A stretch of DNA of 64,000 nt from Chitinophaga sancti (GTDB lineage: Bacteria > Bacteroidota > Bacteroidia > Chitinophagales > Chitinophagaceae), in assembly GCF_034087045.1 (NCBI RefSeq), contig NZ_CP139247.1:6226001-6290000 (forward strand), written 5' to 3'. A program made the position numbers and the translations under genes. Shown piece by piece: positions 36,267 through 44,818 of the stretch (position 1 is its first letter; each line of letters begins with the position of its first letter). Under the pieces are notes generated by a model. That model saw only the letters and a program-made list of their open reading frames with translations, had not been told where the DNA came from and searched no databases.

Positions 36267-37172
36267 TTAATACTTTTCTAAATATTCTTGCCAACTTTTG
36301 GGATAATTTTCTTGGGCTTTCTTTTTAATGTATTCGGGGATTGGTGTTGCTCTGTAATCAATACCCTTGCTCTTTAGAAAATCTACTATCTGCATTTTGT
36401 ATTTATACTCGTCTGTATCAAAATCTAAAAACGCTTCTCTTAATACATCAACCAAATACATCGGCTTTCCTTTGTCGTTAGGGTCTTGATTTTCTACTGG
36501 TATAGAATAATCAGGTCTGTAAAAAATTGGACGTTTGTAATCCGCGCCATTTTGTAGCAAGTAATAAGATACTTCATATCTACTTCCCATTATAGACTCA
36601 CTTAATGCTGACTGACCATATTCATTTTGATAGTTTACATTGGCACCATTCTTTATAAGTAATTTAACCAAATCTAACTTACCCGTTTTAGCCGATTTCA
36701 TCAAAGCACTCTTTACTTTATTTGGCTCGCTTTTGTCGGTTTGAACATCATTTGCATTAGCTCCATTTTGTAAAAGCATTTCAGCATACTCGATTTCATA
36801 CAGTTTAAAAGAGCAAGCCTCTATAAGCGCAGAAGTACCTTCATAGGAATTATGTATATTCACATCTGCCTTTTGTTCTAATAAAATTTTAAAGGACTTC
36901 ATTTGTTGATTACTAACTGTAAGCATCAAAAGCGTATTGCCATATTTTGGCTCTTGATAGTTTATTAGCTTGGAATCTTTTGAGACTATTTCATTTATCT
37001 TTTTTTCATTTTCATCCTGTACAGCTTTGGCTAATTCCCAAGCTGGAGTATTTTGAAAAAGTCGATAATCATCACCTGTTAAATCCGTTTTATCCACTGG
37101 TGTATCTCTGTTAATGTTTGAGCAAGAAAGCAACAAACAAGAGAATACTAATTGTATAATCATTGTTTTCAT
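36267..37172 (-). CDS. Ankyrin-repeat lipoprotein, putative immunity protein
   Basis: 301 residues. The N-terminus has a lipoprotein signal with lipobox LLSC (cysteine 17). Ankyrin repeats cover about 75-235: GNTLLMLTVSNQQMKSFKIL, SALIEACSFKLYEIEYAEML, SALMKSAKTGKLDLVKLLIK and SALSESIMGSRYEVSYYLLQ, each followed by the NGA(D/N) turn. Ankyrin proteins often act as immunity proteins beside polymorphic toxins; here the start overlaps the stop (TAATG) of a short upstream remnant in the locus. It would sit in the periplasm or at a membrane. Confidence 0.75.
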   Translation of the reverse strand: MKTMIIQLVFSCLLLSCSNINRDTPVDKTDLTGDDYRLFQNTPAWELAKAVQDENEKKINEIVSKDSKLINYQEPKYGNTLLMLTVSNQQMKSFKILLEQKADVNIHNSYEGTSALIEACSFKLYEIEYAEMLLQNGANANDVQTDKSEPNKVKSALMKSAKTGKLDLVKLLIKNGANVNYQNEYGQSALSESIMGSRYEVSYYLLQNGADYKRPIFYRPDYSIPVENQDPNDKGKPMYLVDVLREAFLDFDTDEYKYKMQIVDFLKSKGIDYRATPIPEYIKKKAQENYPKSWQEYLEKY

Positions 37173-37272
37173 TATTTCTTATATTCATCAGGATTATTAA
37201 CCCCAAAATTCTTTAATACGTTATCTATACTATGCCCATTATATATAGATGATGCGTCTGTTGGCATTAAAT
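37172..37272 (-). pseudogene. C-terminal fragment of a locus gene, truncated by the IS
   Basis: The frame reads LMPTDASSIYNGHSIDNVLK, then NFGVNNPDEYKK and a stop that overlaps the ankyrin start. Upstream the frame runs into the left inverted repeat of the IS at 37273, which supplies an artificial start (37312). The tail is similar to that of the membrane protein at 35103-35588, so this is the end of a paralogue. Confidence 0.5.
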
Positions 37273-38994
37273 AGGGTCTGCTGAATAAGTTTTCCGATGA
37301 ATTATATTTCATTTTGACACCTTGCTATTTACCATTCCATACGTCTCATATATCGAGGTCTAAGTTGTGCATCCGGGCAACTCACCATTATCGTTAAATA
37401 ACCCTCTGTTACCAGCCAGTAATAGATTTGGAGTAATGACAAAAAAGAACCTGCTGCCAGTTTAAGCAGATTCATAACAAAGTAAATAGACATCACCCAA
37501 CTCTCAGCTGTATCCTTAAGACGGGCCTTGATCTTACCCAGACCGTATGCATTTTTCCCCTGTCCAAATTTCCCTTCAATCGCATTTCGTTCCGGCATCT
37601 GCTTTTGCAATAATCGCTTTTGCTGCTTACTATCTGATGAGGGCCGACCCAATGGCTTGCCAACATAACGGATCCCTTTTTCCTTCATGTATCGTCGGTT
37701 TTCACGTGTGCCGAACAACTGATCTCCTAATACCCGCTCCGGATAACACCCAAACAAGCGTTTATGGGTTTCCAGGCATTCGATTAGTAATCCTCCTTCA
37801 TTGTAATTATCCCAACTCAGCTTCTCAATATGTGTGTAACCATCTTTCAACAACACCAGTTGCTTGCTGCCAAACTCCGTTGATACGCGGTCTTTGCCTC
37901 TCGGCATCGGACGCACATGCGGTTGATAGATACTTACAATCCGATCAGATATTTTCTGTTCTCTTTTCTTATACATCTCTACCTGCTGACGATACATTTC
38001 CTGGATCACTTGTATTAACGTCCACTCTTTCGGTTTCAATGTCTCCTTAAAAGTAGGTCCTGTTTCAATCAGCCAGTTGATATACTTTAAATCCCGCTTA
38101 ACATATTGCAATTGCTGACGGATACCCCTGCGTATGTCTCTTTTGCTTTTGTTTTTCTTTTTGGCAATGTTCAAATATTGCTTCCTGGCTATATTGCGAT
38201 ACATCCGCGGCATAATCAGTTCAGCAGCCAGACATCCCCGCTCTATTATCCCTTCCAATTGACGGCGCCCCTCATTTAATAACTTAATATCCGTTGGATA
38301 ATCGATCTGTTGCTCTGACACCGTCGCGTCTAACATCAATGTTCCTGATAGTCCTTCAGATGGCGTTTCTTTTACTATCTCTGCATCCGCCTGGCAGCCA
38401 ACTTTATTGCTCTCTCCTCCATCCCCATCACTTTCATCCTTACTGCCGGCATCCGATGTTTTCTCTTCTTTCGCTTTGGTTAATCCCGCTTCCTGCAAGA
38501 TAATCTCATTCAACCTGGACATCACCTCTACGCCTAACCGTTTTCTAATACTGACCATCAGCGATGCATCAAAGGGAGCTTCCTGTTGAAAACTGCTTAG
38601 ACCTACAAAATATTGCAGATATATGTTTTCTGTGATCTGCTCTACTACCTCACGATCGTCTATATTCAGTATATGTTTGATGATCACCGCACCAATTACC
38701 ATCCGCGCACTCAAGGTTGGCGCTCCGAAATCAGCCCGCATCTTTTTATAATACACATCCGCCAGTTTGTCCCACGGAATCTTTGCAGCGAGTATAACCC
38801 ACCTGTTGGAAGTGGATAACTGCTGCGAGAAGGGTGTGGAAAAACCTTCTAATGTCAATTGTTTTGCAGGTGTATAACGTATCATGGCTGCATGCTTTTG
38901 GAGATGATTCATTCAATATTTATACACTATTCAAGCAAAAAATAGGCCATACAACATTGATTAACAATAGATTAATACTTATTCAGCACACCCT
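37273..38994 (-). mobile_element. IS5/IS1182-like insertion sequence
   Basis: A 1722-bp element bounded by 18-bp imperfect inverted repeats: AGGGTCTGCTGAATAAGT at 37273-37290 and the complement of AGGGTGTGCTGAATAAGT at 38977-38994 (17 of 18 identical). The trinucleotide AAT flanks both ends (37270-37272 and 38995-38997) and may be the target duplication. It carries one full-length transposase gene. The two flanks come from different genes, so the insertion was accompanied or followed by a rearrangement. Confidence 0.8.
37329..38912 (-). CDS. DDE transposase of the IS (IS5/IS1182-like)
   Basis: 527 residues. The N-terminal InsH/DUF772-like domain (MRADFGAPTLSARMVIGAVI, NIYLQYFVGLSSFQQEAPFD) is followed by the DDE catalytic core: first aspartate in TLMLDATVSEQQIDYPTD, second in ERVLGDQLFGTREN, glutamate in ERNAIEGKFGQGKNAYGL. 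The middle is broken by an acidic linker (KDESDGDGGESN). It seems intact, so the element may be active. The methionine at residue 10 (MIRYTPAKQLTLEGF) is an alternative start. Confidence 0.9.
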   Translation of the reverse strand: MNHLQKHAAMIRYTPAKQLTLEGFSTPFSQQLSTSNRWVILAAKIPWDKLADVYYKKMRADFGAPTLSARMVIGAVIIKHILNIDDREVVEQITENIYLQYFVGLSSFQQEAPFDASLMVSIRKRLGVEVMSRLNEIILQEAGLTKAKEEKTSDAGSKDESDGDGGESNKVGCQADAEIVKETPSEGLSGTLMLDATVSEQQIDYPTDIKLLNEGRRQLEGIIERGCLAAELIMPRMYRNIARKQYLNIAKKKNKSKRDIRRGIRQQLQYVKRDLKYINWLIETGPTFKETLKPKEWTLIQVIQEMYRQQVEMYKKREQKISDRIVSIYQPHVRPMPRGKDRVSTEFGSKQLVLLKDGYTHIEKLSWDNYNEGGLLIECLETHKRLFGCYPERVLGDQLFGTRENRRYMKEKGIRYVGKPLGRPSSDSKQQKRLLQKQMPERNAIEGKFGQGKNAYGLGKIKARLKDTAESWVMSIYFVMNLLKLAAGSFLSLLQIYYWLVTEGYLTIMVSCPDAQLRPRYMRRMEW

Positions 38995-39216
38995 AATAAA
39001 TACCTTCCCCTCTTTTAAGTAAATATCTTTTACAGATAACCGTTTCAGTTCCTCCACCGTTACCCCCTGATGGATTAACAGACCTAACATAATTTTCTTT
39101 GAGGCATCTACCAGTAATTGTAGATTATAACATTCATACAGATGGATCATTTCATCCTGACTTAACAGAGTATTAGGTAATCTCCGGATAGAAGCCGCAG
39201 GCAATACCTGCGGCAT
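38995..39216 (-). pseudogene. Fragment of a tyrosine recombinase, cut by the IS
   Basis: The frame reads LLSQDEMIHLYECYNLQLLV, DASKKIMLGLLIHQGVTVEE and LKRLSVKDIYLKEGKVFI, which is the start of the catalytic domain of XerC-like tyrosine recombinases (MLGLLxxQGLTxxEL, then the KxxDI strand). It ends exactly at the right inverted repeat of the IS. The catalytic R-H-R-Y residues would follow and are missing. The ATG at 39216 falls in a hairpin and is not convincing as the start. Confidence 0.6.
39194..39214. terminator. Hairpin between the integrase fragment and the immunity gene
   Basis: GCCGCAGG (39194-39201) pairs perfectly with CCTGCGGC (39207-39214), with a five-base loop. It stands 19 bases after the end of the - strand gene at 39233 and may terminate it, although the T-run is poor. 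Confidence 0.45.
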
Positions 39217-39232
39217 CTCTGTTTAGTAAAAA

Positions 39233-39559
39233 TTAATTGGATGCAGAAATTCGCCTGCTCAAACTAGGCCAATATTTCACATACTCAATATCTATGGAAT
39301 CTCCTACTTGTAATTTAGGATCTTTTGAATCATTTTTATATGCTTCCCCATTAACATAAAAAAGGTATGAATAAGAGCCTTTATAACTTACAGGGCTATT
39401 ACCCATATAATTTTTCTCATCAATAATTACAGCCCTCGCCCGCTGTGCATCATGTTTTAATAAATATCCAGTTAGCTGCCTTTTACCAACCTTATAGAAG
39501 ATATAACCAAACACTACTAAAAAAACAATAATTGTGACTATACTCTTTAATTTATTCAT
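39233..39559 (-). CDS. Small membrane protein, putative immunity protein for the tip at 39556-40470
   Basis: 108 residues with one N-terminal membrane segment ([19 protein letters not shown]) and a soluble beta domain ([40 protein letters not shown]). The start overlaps the stop of the upstream RHS tip by four bases (ATGA), the classic arrangement of a toxin and its immunity gene. The domain resembles DUF3592-like small beta proteins; the family is not certain. Confidence 0.55.
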   Translation of the reverse strand: MNKLKSIVTIIVFLVVFGYIFYKVGKRQLTGYLLKHDAQRARAVIIDEKNYMGNSPVSYKGSYSYLFYVNGEAYKNDSKDPKLQVGDSIDIEYVKYWPSLSRRISASN

Positions 39560-40470
39560 GGCGTTTTTACCTCCGTTTTCTCTTTTACTTTATCCTTGGT
39601 CGTATTAGTGATAATTTTAACGGTACTTTCAAGTGTACTCTTAGTACCTTCTACTACTCCCTCCGCTCCTTTCTTAATGGCTTGATTAGTACTTCTTGTA
39701 ACCCTTCCTCCAGCAGCCCTAACTACACTTTTAGCAGTTTTAGCAATCTCACCTTTATTAACACCAACTTTAGACAAAATCTTGCCTCCTTTATTGGCCA
39801 AACCCGCAGCTGCCGCATCAACAGCTAAATCCACTACTGTATTCTTAACAAGATTAACTGCATCTTTTTCCACCTTAACCTGCAATCCATCTTCAGATGT
39901 CGTTACTACTACTGCATTGTTAATTGCCGCTGCACCCACCTTTAGAGCCGTTTTTGCCGCAATCCTTGATACCACACTTCCACCACTTGTAACGGCACCT
40001 GTTACTGCAGCCGTGCCAATTGATACCAAATTAATATTATTGGTCCACGGGTTATCATTTCCTTGAATGTAGTTTGAAGCAACTTGCTCTCCATAATCAA
40101 CAGCTGCTCCCACTATAGCTCCTATAATATTACCCCATATCTTCCCGTCCGGATCATTATTCTTAATTGGGTTATTAATCGCATAATGATATGGAGTCCA
40201 GCTTTCTTGTTCTCCTTCATCGGGTAACGGGTCTATCTGTAAAAATCTCCCTATCTGCTGATCATAAGTCCGAGCATTAAAATCATACAACTCCAACCCC
40301 GATCCATCACTGAACTCCTTTGACTGTAGCTCATTTCCATTATACTTCTTACGGTTCTCTGGATAGTTACTCCCCTTCAACGCTTTCGAGCTTATCCCCG
40401 CCATCGTCAACCCAAACGGATAATAATGCGTCTCCTCCAAAAGCGCTCCTTTATTATGCACTACAATCAA
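39556..40470 (-). CDS. Displaced RHS core end with C-terminal toxin tip
   Basis: 304 codons open. The first 115 are the end of an RHS core: [56 protein letters not shown] and [16 protein letters not shown]. The remaining 190 residues form a distinct tip, rich in alanine, valine and lysine ([35 protein letters not shown]), possibly with hydrophobic helices; no toxin family is recognised. There is no signal peptide and no N-terminal RHS shell, so alone it is an orphan cassette that could replace the tip of the full-length protein by recombination. The first 83 bases are identical to the copy at 42823-42905. Confidence 0.7.
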   Translation of the reverse strand: MIVVHNKGALLEETHYYPFGLTMAGISSKALKGSNYPENRKKYNGNELQSKEFSDGSGLELYDFNARTYDQQIGRFLQIDPLPDEGEQESWTPYHYAINNPIKNNDPDGKIWGNIIGAIVGAAVDYGEQVASNYIQGNDNPWTNNINLVSIGTAAVTGAVTSGGSVVSRIAAKTALKVGAAAINNAVVVTTSEDGLQVKVEKDAVNLVKNTVVDLAVDAAAAGLANKGGKILSKVGVNKGEIAKTAKSVVRAAGGRVTRSTNQAIKKGAEGVVEGTKSTLESTVKIITNTTKDKVKEKTEVKTP

Positions 40471-40892
40471 ATTTCATATTTTCTATAATCTGCTTCTCTA
40501 TATAAAATCTTATTATTTCCAGTAACTCCTGGCTGAAAAAGGACAATCATAGTAAATAATCCTTCTGACAGTATAAAATCTGGACGTACTAAACGCGTAT
40601 CCCCATCAAATTCTTTTCCATTGATAATAAACTTGTATTTAATCCTTCCAACCCCACCCCAGTTAGTCGCATTATTATATGACTGATAAGTCAACATCTG
40701 TCCGTTTACAATAGATTTATATTTACCTCCTTTGATGAAATATTCATTCTACTCCCCTATCATCTTTGCCATCATCGCTATGGGAAAATTAGGATTATCA
40801 CTTGTGTAGGTAGTTTTGTAGAGGATCTTCACTTCGAATGACTGGGCGAAAATAGAGAGCGGAAAAAACAGGAGGATAATGAGGAAACGCAT
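40467..40892 (-). pseudogene. Secreted protein gene with an in-frame stop, fused to an immunity-like tail
   Basis: From the ATG at 40892 the frame reads MRFLIILLFFPLSIFAQSFE, a signal peptide plus VKILYKTTYTSDNPNFPIAM, then meets TAG at 40749-40751, then continues in the same frame NEYFIKGGKYKSIVNGQMLT and on into RIKYKFIINGKEFDGDTRLV. Sense on both sides of the stop shows that one gene was interrupted by a nonsense change. The second half resembles immunity-type beta proteins of the locus, the first a different secreted family, so the gene may itself be a fusion. An ATG at 40697 could still give the last 76 residues. Confidence 0.55.
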
Positions 40893-40950
40893 GTAAGATA
40901 ATTTTTTACAAAGGAAAAGATGATAGTTCAATTTTCACTACTACCTAATA

Positions 40951-40982
40951 AAAGGGTCCGGCTGTAAAAGCACGGACCCTTT
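40951..40982. terminator. Bidirectional terminator hairpin (copy 1)
   Basis: AAAGGGTCCG (40951-40960) pairs with CGGACCCTTT (40973-40982). The same hairpin is present in copy 2 of the duplicated cassette near 47608-47640. Confidence 0.75.
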
Positions 40983-41006
40983 AAATATCAATATCTAATC
41001 GAAAGA

Positions 41007-41343
41007 TTATCTCTGAAACATTGGAGGTAATTTCTCATAATAATTTTTTTGATATTTGTCAGCTTCAATGGATACTAATCCAACCGAATATAAGAATAAA
41101 TCGAATCTAAAATTAAAATCAATCTGTTTCCTTAAATATTCTTCATGCTTCAAATATAACTCTTCAGTAATAATATAACTACCAACATCGTCAAATAAAA
41201 AGCGCTGGTCCTCTGTAATATCATCTGCAAATATTTCTTCAAACTTCTTATAGGGGAATATGGGAAATATTTCCAAATCCCAGGACTTTGTCTTCCGTCT
41301 TCAAAAAAATTTCCAGAAGAATTTGATAATAGTGCTTAATCAT
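41007..41343 (-). pseudogene. Frameshifted copy of the immunity-like gene at 47664-47999
   Basis: The gene begins at the ATG at 41343 (MIKHYYQILLEIFLK) and loses its frame at a run of G near 41254, where one G more is present than in the intact copy. The rest (FEEIFADDITEDQRFLFDDV to the end PPMFQR) is preserved in the shifted frame. Apart from this insertion the two copies differ at only a few positions, so the inactivation is recent. Confidence 0.8.
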
Positions 41344-41373
41344 GACTAAATTATTAAAAAATCGACTTACAAA

Positions 41374-41468
41374 TTAAGGAATCGGAATAACATTTCTAAG
41401 AGGAATTATCCTTGTTCCTTCCGATATTTTCATATTACTCAGGTATGACTTTTTTACTCCTGGTAACT
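41374..41468 (-). pseudogene. Tail of an RHS toxin tip
   Basis: The - strand reads LPGVKKSYLSNMKISEGTRI, then IPLRNVIPIP and a stop, 30 bases before the start of the immunity-like remnant. The final residues also occur in copy 2 (48030-48082). Only about 30 codons are left of the tip. Confidence 0.45.
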
Positions 41469-41540
41469 ATAGTTGGAGAGAAATGTTATAACAAAGATGT
41501 GTGATTGAAGAGAGTGACTGGTAGATCATATATAATGATA

Positions 41541-41575
41541 AAAAGCAGCTAATGTATTTTCATCAGCTGCTTTTT
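41541..41575. terminator. Bidirectional terminator hairpin
   Basis: AAAAGCAGCT (41541-41550) pairs perfectly with AGCTGCTTTT (41565-41574). It ends the - strand unit of the DUF4329 tip and its immunity gene. Confidence 0.8.
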
Positions 41576-41630
41576 ATTGTGAGGATTTTTATTTTATAAT
41601 GACCAGGAATTTTACTAAAACGTTCATGGT

Positions 41631-41951
41631 TCATTTGTAATGTAAAAGTTTTAATACTTTACAGTCACTTTTTTGAATTTCAATATAAGCTGTTCCTCCT
41701 TTAGTGTAACCGTTTAAAGTACCCTTGACAACCCATACGCTAGAATCCCGCAAAGTGACTAAGAATGGTTTTTCCTTATAAATCAGTTTCCCGTAATGAG
41801 CAAACCAGATATCTTCAGCTATTTTTCTTGCAGTTTTTTCATCTGGTACTACATCGAAATGTTCATAGTCATTTTGTCTTTTATTTGAGTAGACATTATA
41901 AGTAATGATAACTGAAGTAATTAAAATAATTGCAAAAAAAATCTTCTTCAT
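41631..41951 (-). CDS. NTF2-fold (YbbC/YhhH-type) immunity protein
   Basis: 106 residues with an N-terminal membrane or signal segment (MKKIFFAIILITSVIITYNV) and the family pattern VVPDEKTARKIAEDIWFAHY, GKLIYKEKPF, WVVKGTLNGYTKGGTAYIEI and QKSDCKVLKL. This is the NTF2-like immunity domain often encoded behind polymorphic toxins (YbbC/YhhH family). It starts 15 bases after the DUF4329-type RHS tip and should protect against it. The hydrophobic start suggests that the toxin is met in the periplasm or at the membrane. Confidence 0.8.
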   Translation of the reverse strand: MKKIFFAIILITSVIITYNVYSNKRQNDYEHFDVVPDEKTARKIAEDIWFAHYGKLIYKEKPFLVTLRDSSVWVVKGTLNGYTKGGTAYIEIQKSDCKVLKLLHYK

Positions 41952-41966
41952 TTAATTAATTTTATA

Positions 41967-44027
41967 TTAGTTGTTTGGACTGAACTTTACATCCTTAAGA
42001 GTAGTGTTAACTGGATTTTCCTTAGGTGCATTTGCACCGGAATTATCATCTGGTCCCTTGGATCCACCTGGCTCAGTAGTATTGGGTTCATTATTTGTTT
42101 TACTTGAATTATCACCTGGTTTAGGCGATTTTGGATCCTTAGGATCATTCGGCATGTCTATGCTAAGGGTTGTAACAGCATCCTGATTAGTAGGAATACT
42201 TGGATCAAATTTCTGTAACGAACCACTAGGGGTGGCAAGATAGCCTATAATCTTAAGCATTCTATTTATTCTCATATCGTCGGAGGAAAAGACATCATTT
42301 CCTTCACCATATGATGGTATATAAGCTGCATGGGTATGGCCATCTGCTTCAAGAGTGGAATTGCGAGGTATTTGAGTCCATTCAGGGTGCGCGCCATTCT
42401 TATCACCTTTCTCGGGTTTCCCATAAGAATATACTATTGTCCCATCTGGATTTTTAATAGAGTAAAATCTTGTTCCATACTCACGATTTTTACTTATTGA
42501 TATTTTGTTGTATATCACTCCAAAATCTCTAGCAGCTTCATCTAGTGTTTTAAACGGATCGCCAGGCCCTGCAGCCATCATACCATCCGGATCAATAAAC
42601 CTAATCGGATTATCAAATGCATAATTATAAGGCGACCATCTTCTCATTTTTTCTGACAAAGGATCTAAAACCATCCATCTACCAATTTGTGGGTCTTGCA
42701 TCCTCGCGCCATAATCATGCCATTCAAGGCCAAACTTATCACTAAACTCTCCACTCTGCAATTCCTTCCCATTATATTTCATCCTGTTCTCTGGATATTT
42801 TGCTCCCTTAATTGTCGCTGAACTTATCCCCGCCATCGTCAACCCAAACGGATAATAATGCGTCTCCTCCAAAAGCGCTCCTTTATTATGCACTACAATC
42901 AAATTATCAAAATATACGGGCTCATTACTCTCATTCAATGTATAAATATAAATAAATCCTGTCTTTTCTATCCGCATTGATTGCACCTCCAGGACATTAA
43001 TTACGTTCGGACCGCCCTGAGGTTGCCGGATACCACTATTCACACTCACCATATTAAACTGGTCATCAAACATCACATAATTCAAATATGCCTTCGGCTT
43101 ATCTGAAGCATTATTATTCGCATCACTATTCTTCAATGCATTGTAAGTATCATTTGTAAATTGCGACTGAATAGGAGAATTCGCACCTATACCAGCATGT
43201 ACACCATCACTCACACCTGTACCGGTAAAAGCCTGTAATATCGCAGCAGCTAATTGTTCTGCAGTTGAATTACTTGTATTAGCTGCGGTACTATTATATG
43301 CAACCGTAGTACCAATCCGGATTGTATCACCTGCCATTACCCGCAATACAAGTGACCGACCTATCTTTTGACCAGTGGCACTTAATTTCGCTACATAATC
43401 ATTCGGACTGGTAGTATTATCAGTTGGATAACCATTTGAAATACTTGTAATTGCTGTACGGGTGTTATCGATATTGCTGAATAAAGCATTTTCTTTACCA
43501 CTGGCCGCTGTCTCCATCGTTGCAGCGTAAATAGCCGTATCACGCTGAGTGCCCAGTACTACCCGTATATTTCCCAGGTGATCTTTCTCAAAATAATCAT
43601 AAGTGTATTGAATCGCCTTACCTGAATCATATACCGGACGGATCCGTCCTTCCTCATGAGCTATATGCTGCAAAGTATCCTGTTGGTATAAAAATCCTCC
43701 AATGTAATCACTTACAGTTGTTTTAACTGGTGAAACAGTACTATCAACGACTGTTTTCTTTAACTTAGTCCCAACCGCATCATATAGATATGTAATCATT
43801 CCTTTTCCTGGAATTGAGATCTTTTCAGGATGTGATAAATAGTTATAACTAATCGCGGTGATTCCCTTATTCAAGTCACTGAAGCTCCCGGCTAAAGACA
43901 AGCTGCTCCTGTATGAGTTCCTGGATTCCTTTATTACCGCAAGGAAGATTAAAAGCGCACTGGGATAGTTACAGACTGGCGAGGGTGTCGAAGGACGCAA
44001 TCTTGGCTTTGCACAACGCTTCAGCAA
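41967..44027 (-). CDS. 5'-truncated RHS protein with a DUF4329-like toxin tip
   Basis: The open frame has 686 codons, but only from about residue 50 (43882) on is it RHS-like; the first residues come from unrelated DNA. The RHS core (to about 482) includes DHLGNIRVVLG, a linker and YDSGKAIQYTYDYFEKDHLG, then HDYGARMQDPQIGRWMVLDP and NYAFDNPIRFIDPDG. The tip (483-686) resembles DUF4329: TLEADGHTHAAYIPSYGEGN followed by DVFSSDDMRIN, with HxH at 564-566 and SxDD at 581-584, as in JAB/JAMM-type metal sites. A proline- and aspartate-rich tail follows. Bases 42758-43882 are a direct repeat of 49731-50855. Without signal peptide or shell it is a tip cassette rather than a working toxin. Confidence 0.75.
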   Translation of the reverse strand: MLKRCAKPRLRPSTPSPVCNYPSALLIFLAVIKESRNSYRSSLSLAGSFSDLNKGITAISYNYLSHPEKISIPGKGMITYLYDAVGTKLKKTVVDSTVSPVKTTVSDYIGGFLYQQDTLQHIAHEEGRIRPVYDSGKAIQYTYDYFEKDHLGNIRVVLGTQRDTAIYAATMETAASGKENALFSNIDNTRTAITSISNGYPTDNTTSPNDYVAKLSATGQKIGRSLVLRVMAGDTIRIGTTVAYNSTAANTSNSTAEQLAAAILQAFTGTGVSDGVHAGIGANSPIQSQFTNDTYNALKNSDANNNASDKPKAYLNYVMFDDQFNMVSVNSGIRQPQGGPNVINVLEVQSMRIEKTGFIYIYTLNESNEPVYFDNLIVVHNKGALLEETHYYPFGLTMAGISSATIKGAKYPENRMKYNGKELQSGEFSDKFGLEWHDYGARMQDPQIGRWMVLDPLSEKMRRWSPYNYAFDNPIRFIDPDGMMAAGPGDPFKTLDEAARDFGVIYNKISISKNREYGTRFYSIKNPDGTIVYSYGKPEKGDKNGAHPEWTQIPRNSTLEADGHTHAAYIPSYGEGNDVFSSDDMRINRMLKIIGYLATPSGSLQKFDPSIPTNQDAVTTLSIDMPNDPKDPKSPKPGDNSSKTNNEPNTTEPGGSKGPDDNSGANAPKENPVNTTLKDVKFSPNN
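42758..43882 (-). repeat. 1.1-kb direct repeat in RHS core, copy A
   Basis: 1125 bases aligned without any gap to 49731-50855 (constant offset of 6973). From 42852 onward only a handful of mismatches were seen in about one kilobase; the first 90 bases are more diverged. Confidence 0.9.
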
Positions 44028-44068
44028 TAGTTTGCAGGCGTTCTACGCGCTGGATGAGGGTTTATGGT
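43883..44068. other. Unassigned 186-bp filler between two RHS fragments
   Basis: This stretch is not RHS-like. The - strand contains a short open run reading TLIQRVERLQTIAEALCKAK, then IASFDTLASL and a stop; the + strand has a run with LPAKDKLLLYEFLDSFITAR. Neither could be assigned. Its edges coincide with the points where RHS homology stops on both sides. Confidence 0.4.
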
Positions 44069-44814
44069 CCTATTTTTCCACCACTTTCCGCATTCAGCCT
44101 GGCTACATATGCATTTGGGTTAGTCGTTTCATCCGTTGGATAGCCAGCAGGAAGCGCCGTGCGGGTATTGTCTATGTTACTAAATGAAGCGTTTTAGGTC
44201 GCACTGTTGGCTGTCTCCATGATAGCGGCGTATACGCTGGTGTCTGCATTATCTCCCAACACCACCCGGACATTACCCAGGTGATTTTTTTCAAAATAAT
44301 CCCAATGATAAACGAGGGCTTTGCCGGAATCGTATTCTGGACGAATACGACCTTCTTCGTCAATAATATATCGTAAGGTGTCCCGTTCATACACTAATCC
44401 TTCTATGTAATCAGTCACAGTAGTTTTGACAGGCGATGAGGTAATGTCCACCACTGTTTTTATCAGTTTACTAACATCTGCTGTATATAAATAATTAACG
44501 GTACCCTTGCCGCTGACCAGAATTTTCTCGGGAAGATTCAGCAGGTTATAACTGATAAAAGTGATATGCTTATTCTGATCGGATATTAAATTCCCATTAC
44601 CGTTGTATGTATAGTCATTGCCTGTGTTTGTACCATCATTAATATCACCTAGTTTGGCGGTGCTTGTATTATTGGCATCCGTCACTGTCAATAGCTTATT
44701 ACTGTTGGCCTGGTAGGTATATGTCAGGTTATCCACATTGCTGTTGGTAGTACCAATTAACCCCAGAAAATGTGTAACAACTACAAACCTGAAATCAATT
44801 GCATAAGGATCCAC
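44069..44814 (-). pseudogene. RHS core fragment with a nonsense codon
   Basis: The frame reads NLTYTYQANSNKLLTVTDAN, GDINDGTNTGNDYTYNGNGN, VYERDTLRYIIDEEGRIRPE and WDYFEKNHLGNVRVVLGDNA, homologous to but clearly diverged from the core of the full-length protein. A TAA interrupts it at 44194-44196 (after NSAT) and the sense goes on NASFSNIDNTRTALPAGYPT to about 44069. Both ends are truncated. It probably came from a different RHS allele. Confidence 0.75.
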
Positions 44815-44818
44815 ACAA

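Larger units (their letters stand above)
40909..41426. repeat. Copy 1 of a 0.5-kb duplicated immunity cassette
   Basis: About 518 bases nearly identical to 47567-48082. Both contain a hairpin, an immunity-like gene and the tail of a toxin tip. Copy 1 has an extra G near 41254 that breaks the gene. Confidence 0.85.

Noticed and set aside
38294..38819. Several + strand ORFs of 60-69 codons within the IS
   Set aside because: They are antisense shadows of the transposase.
43913..44143. 76-codon + strand ORF in the RHS array
   Set aside because: It is antisense to RHS fragments over part of its length and crosses the filler junction; composition does not support a gene.
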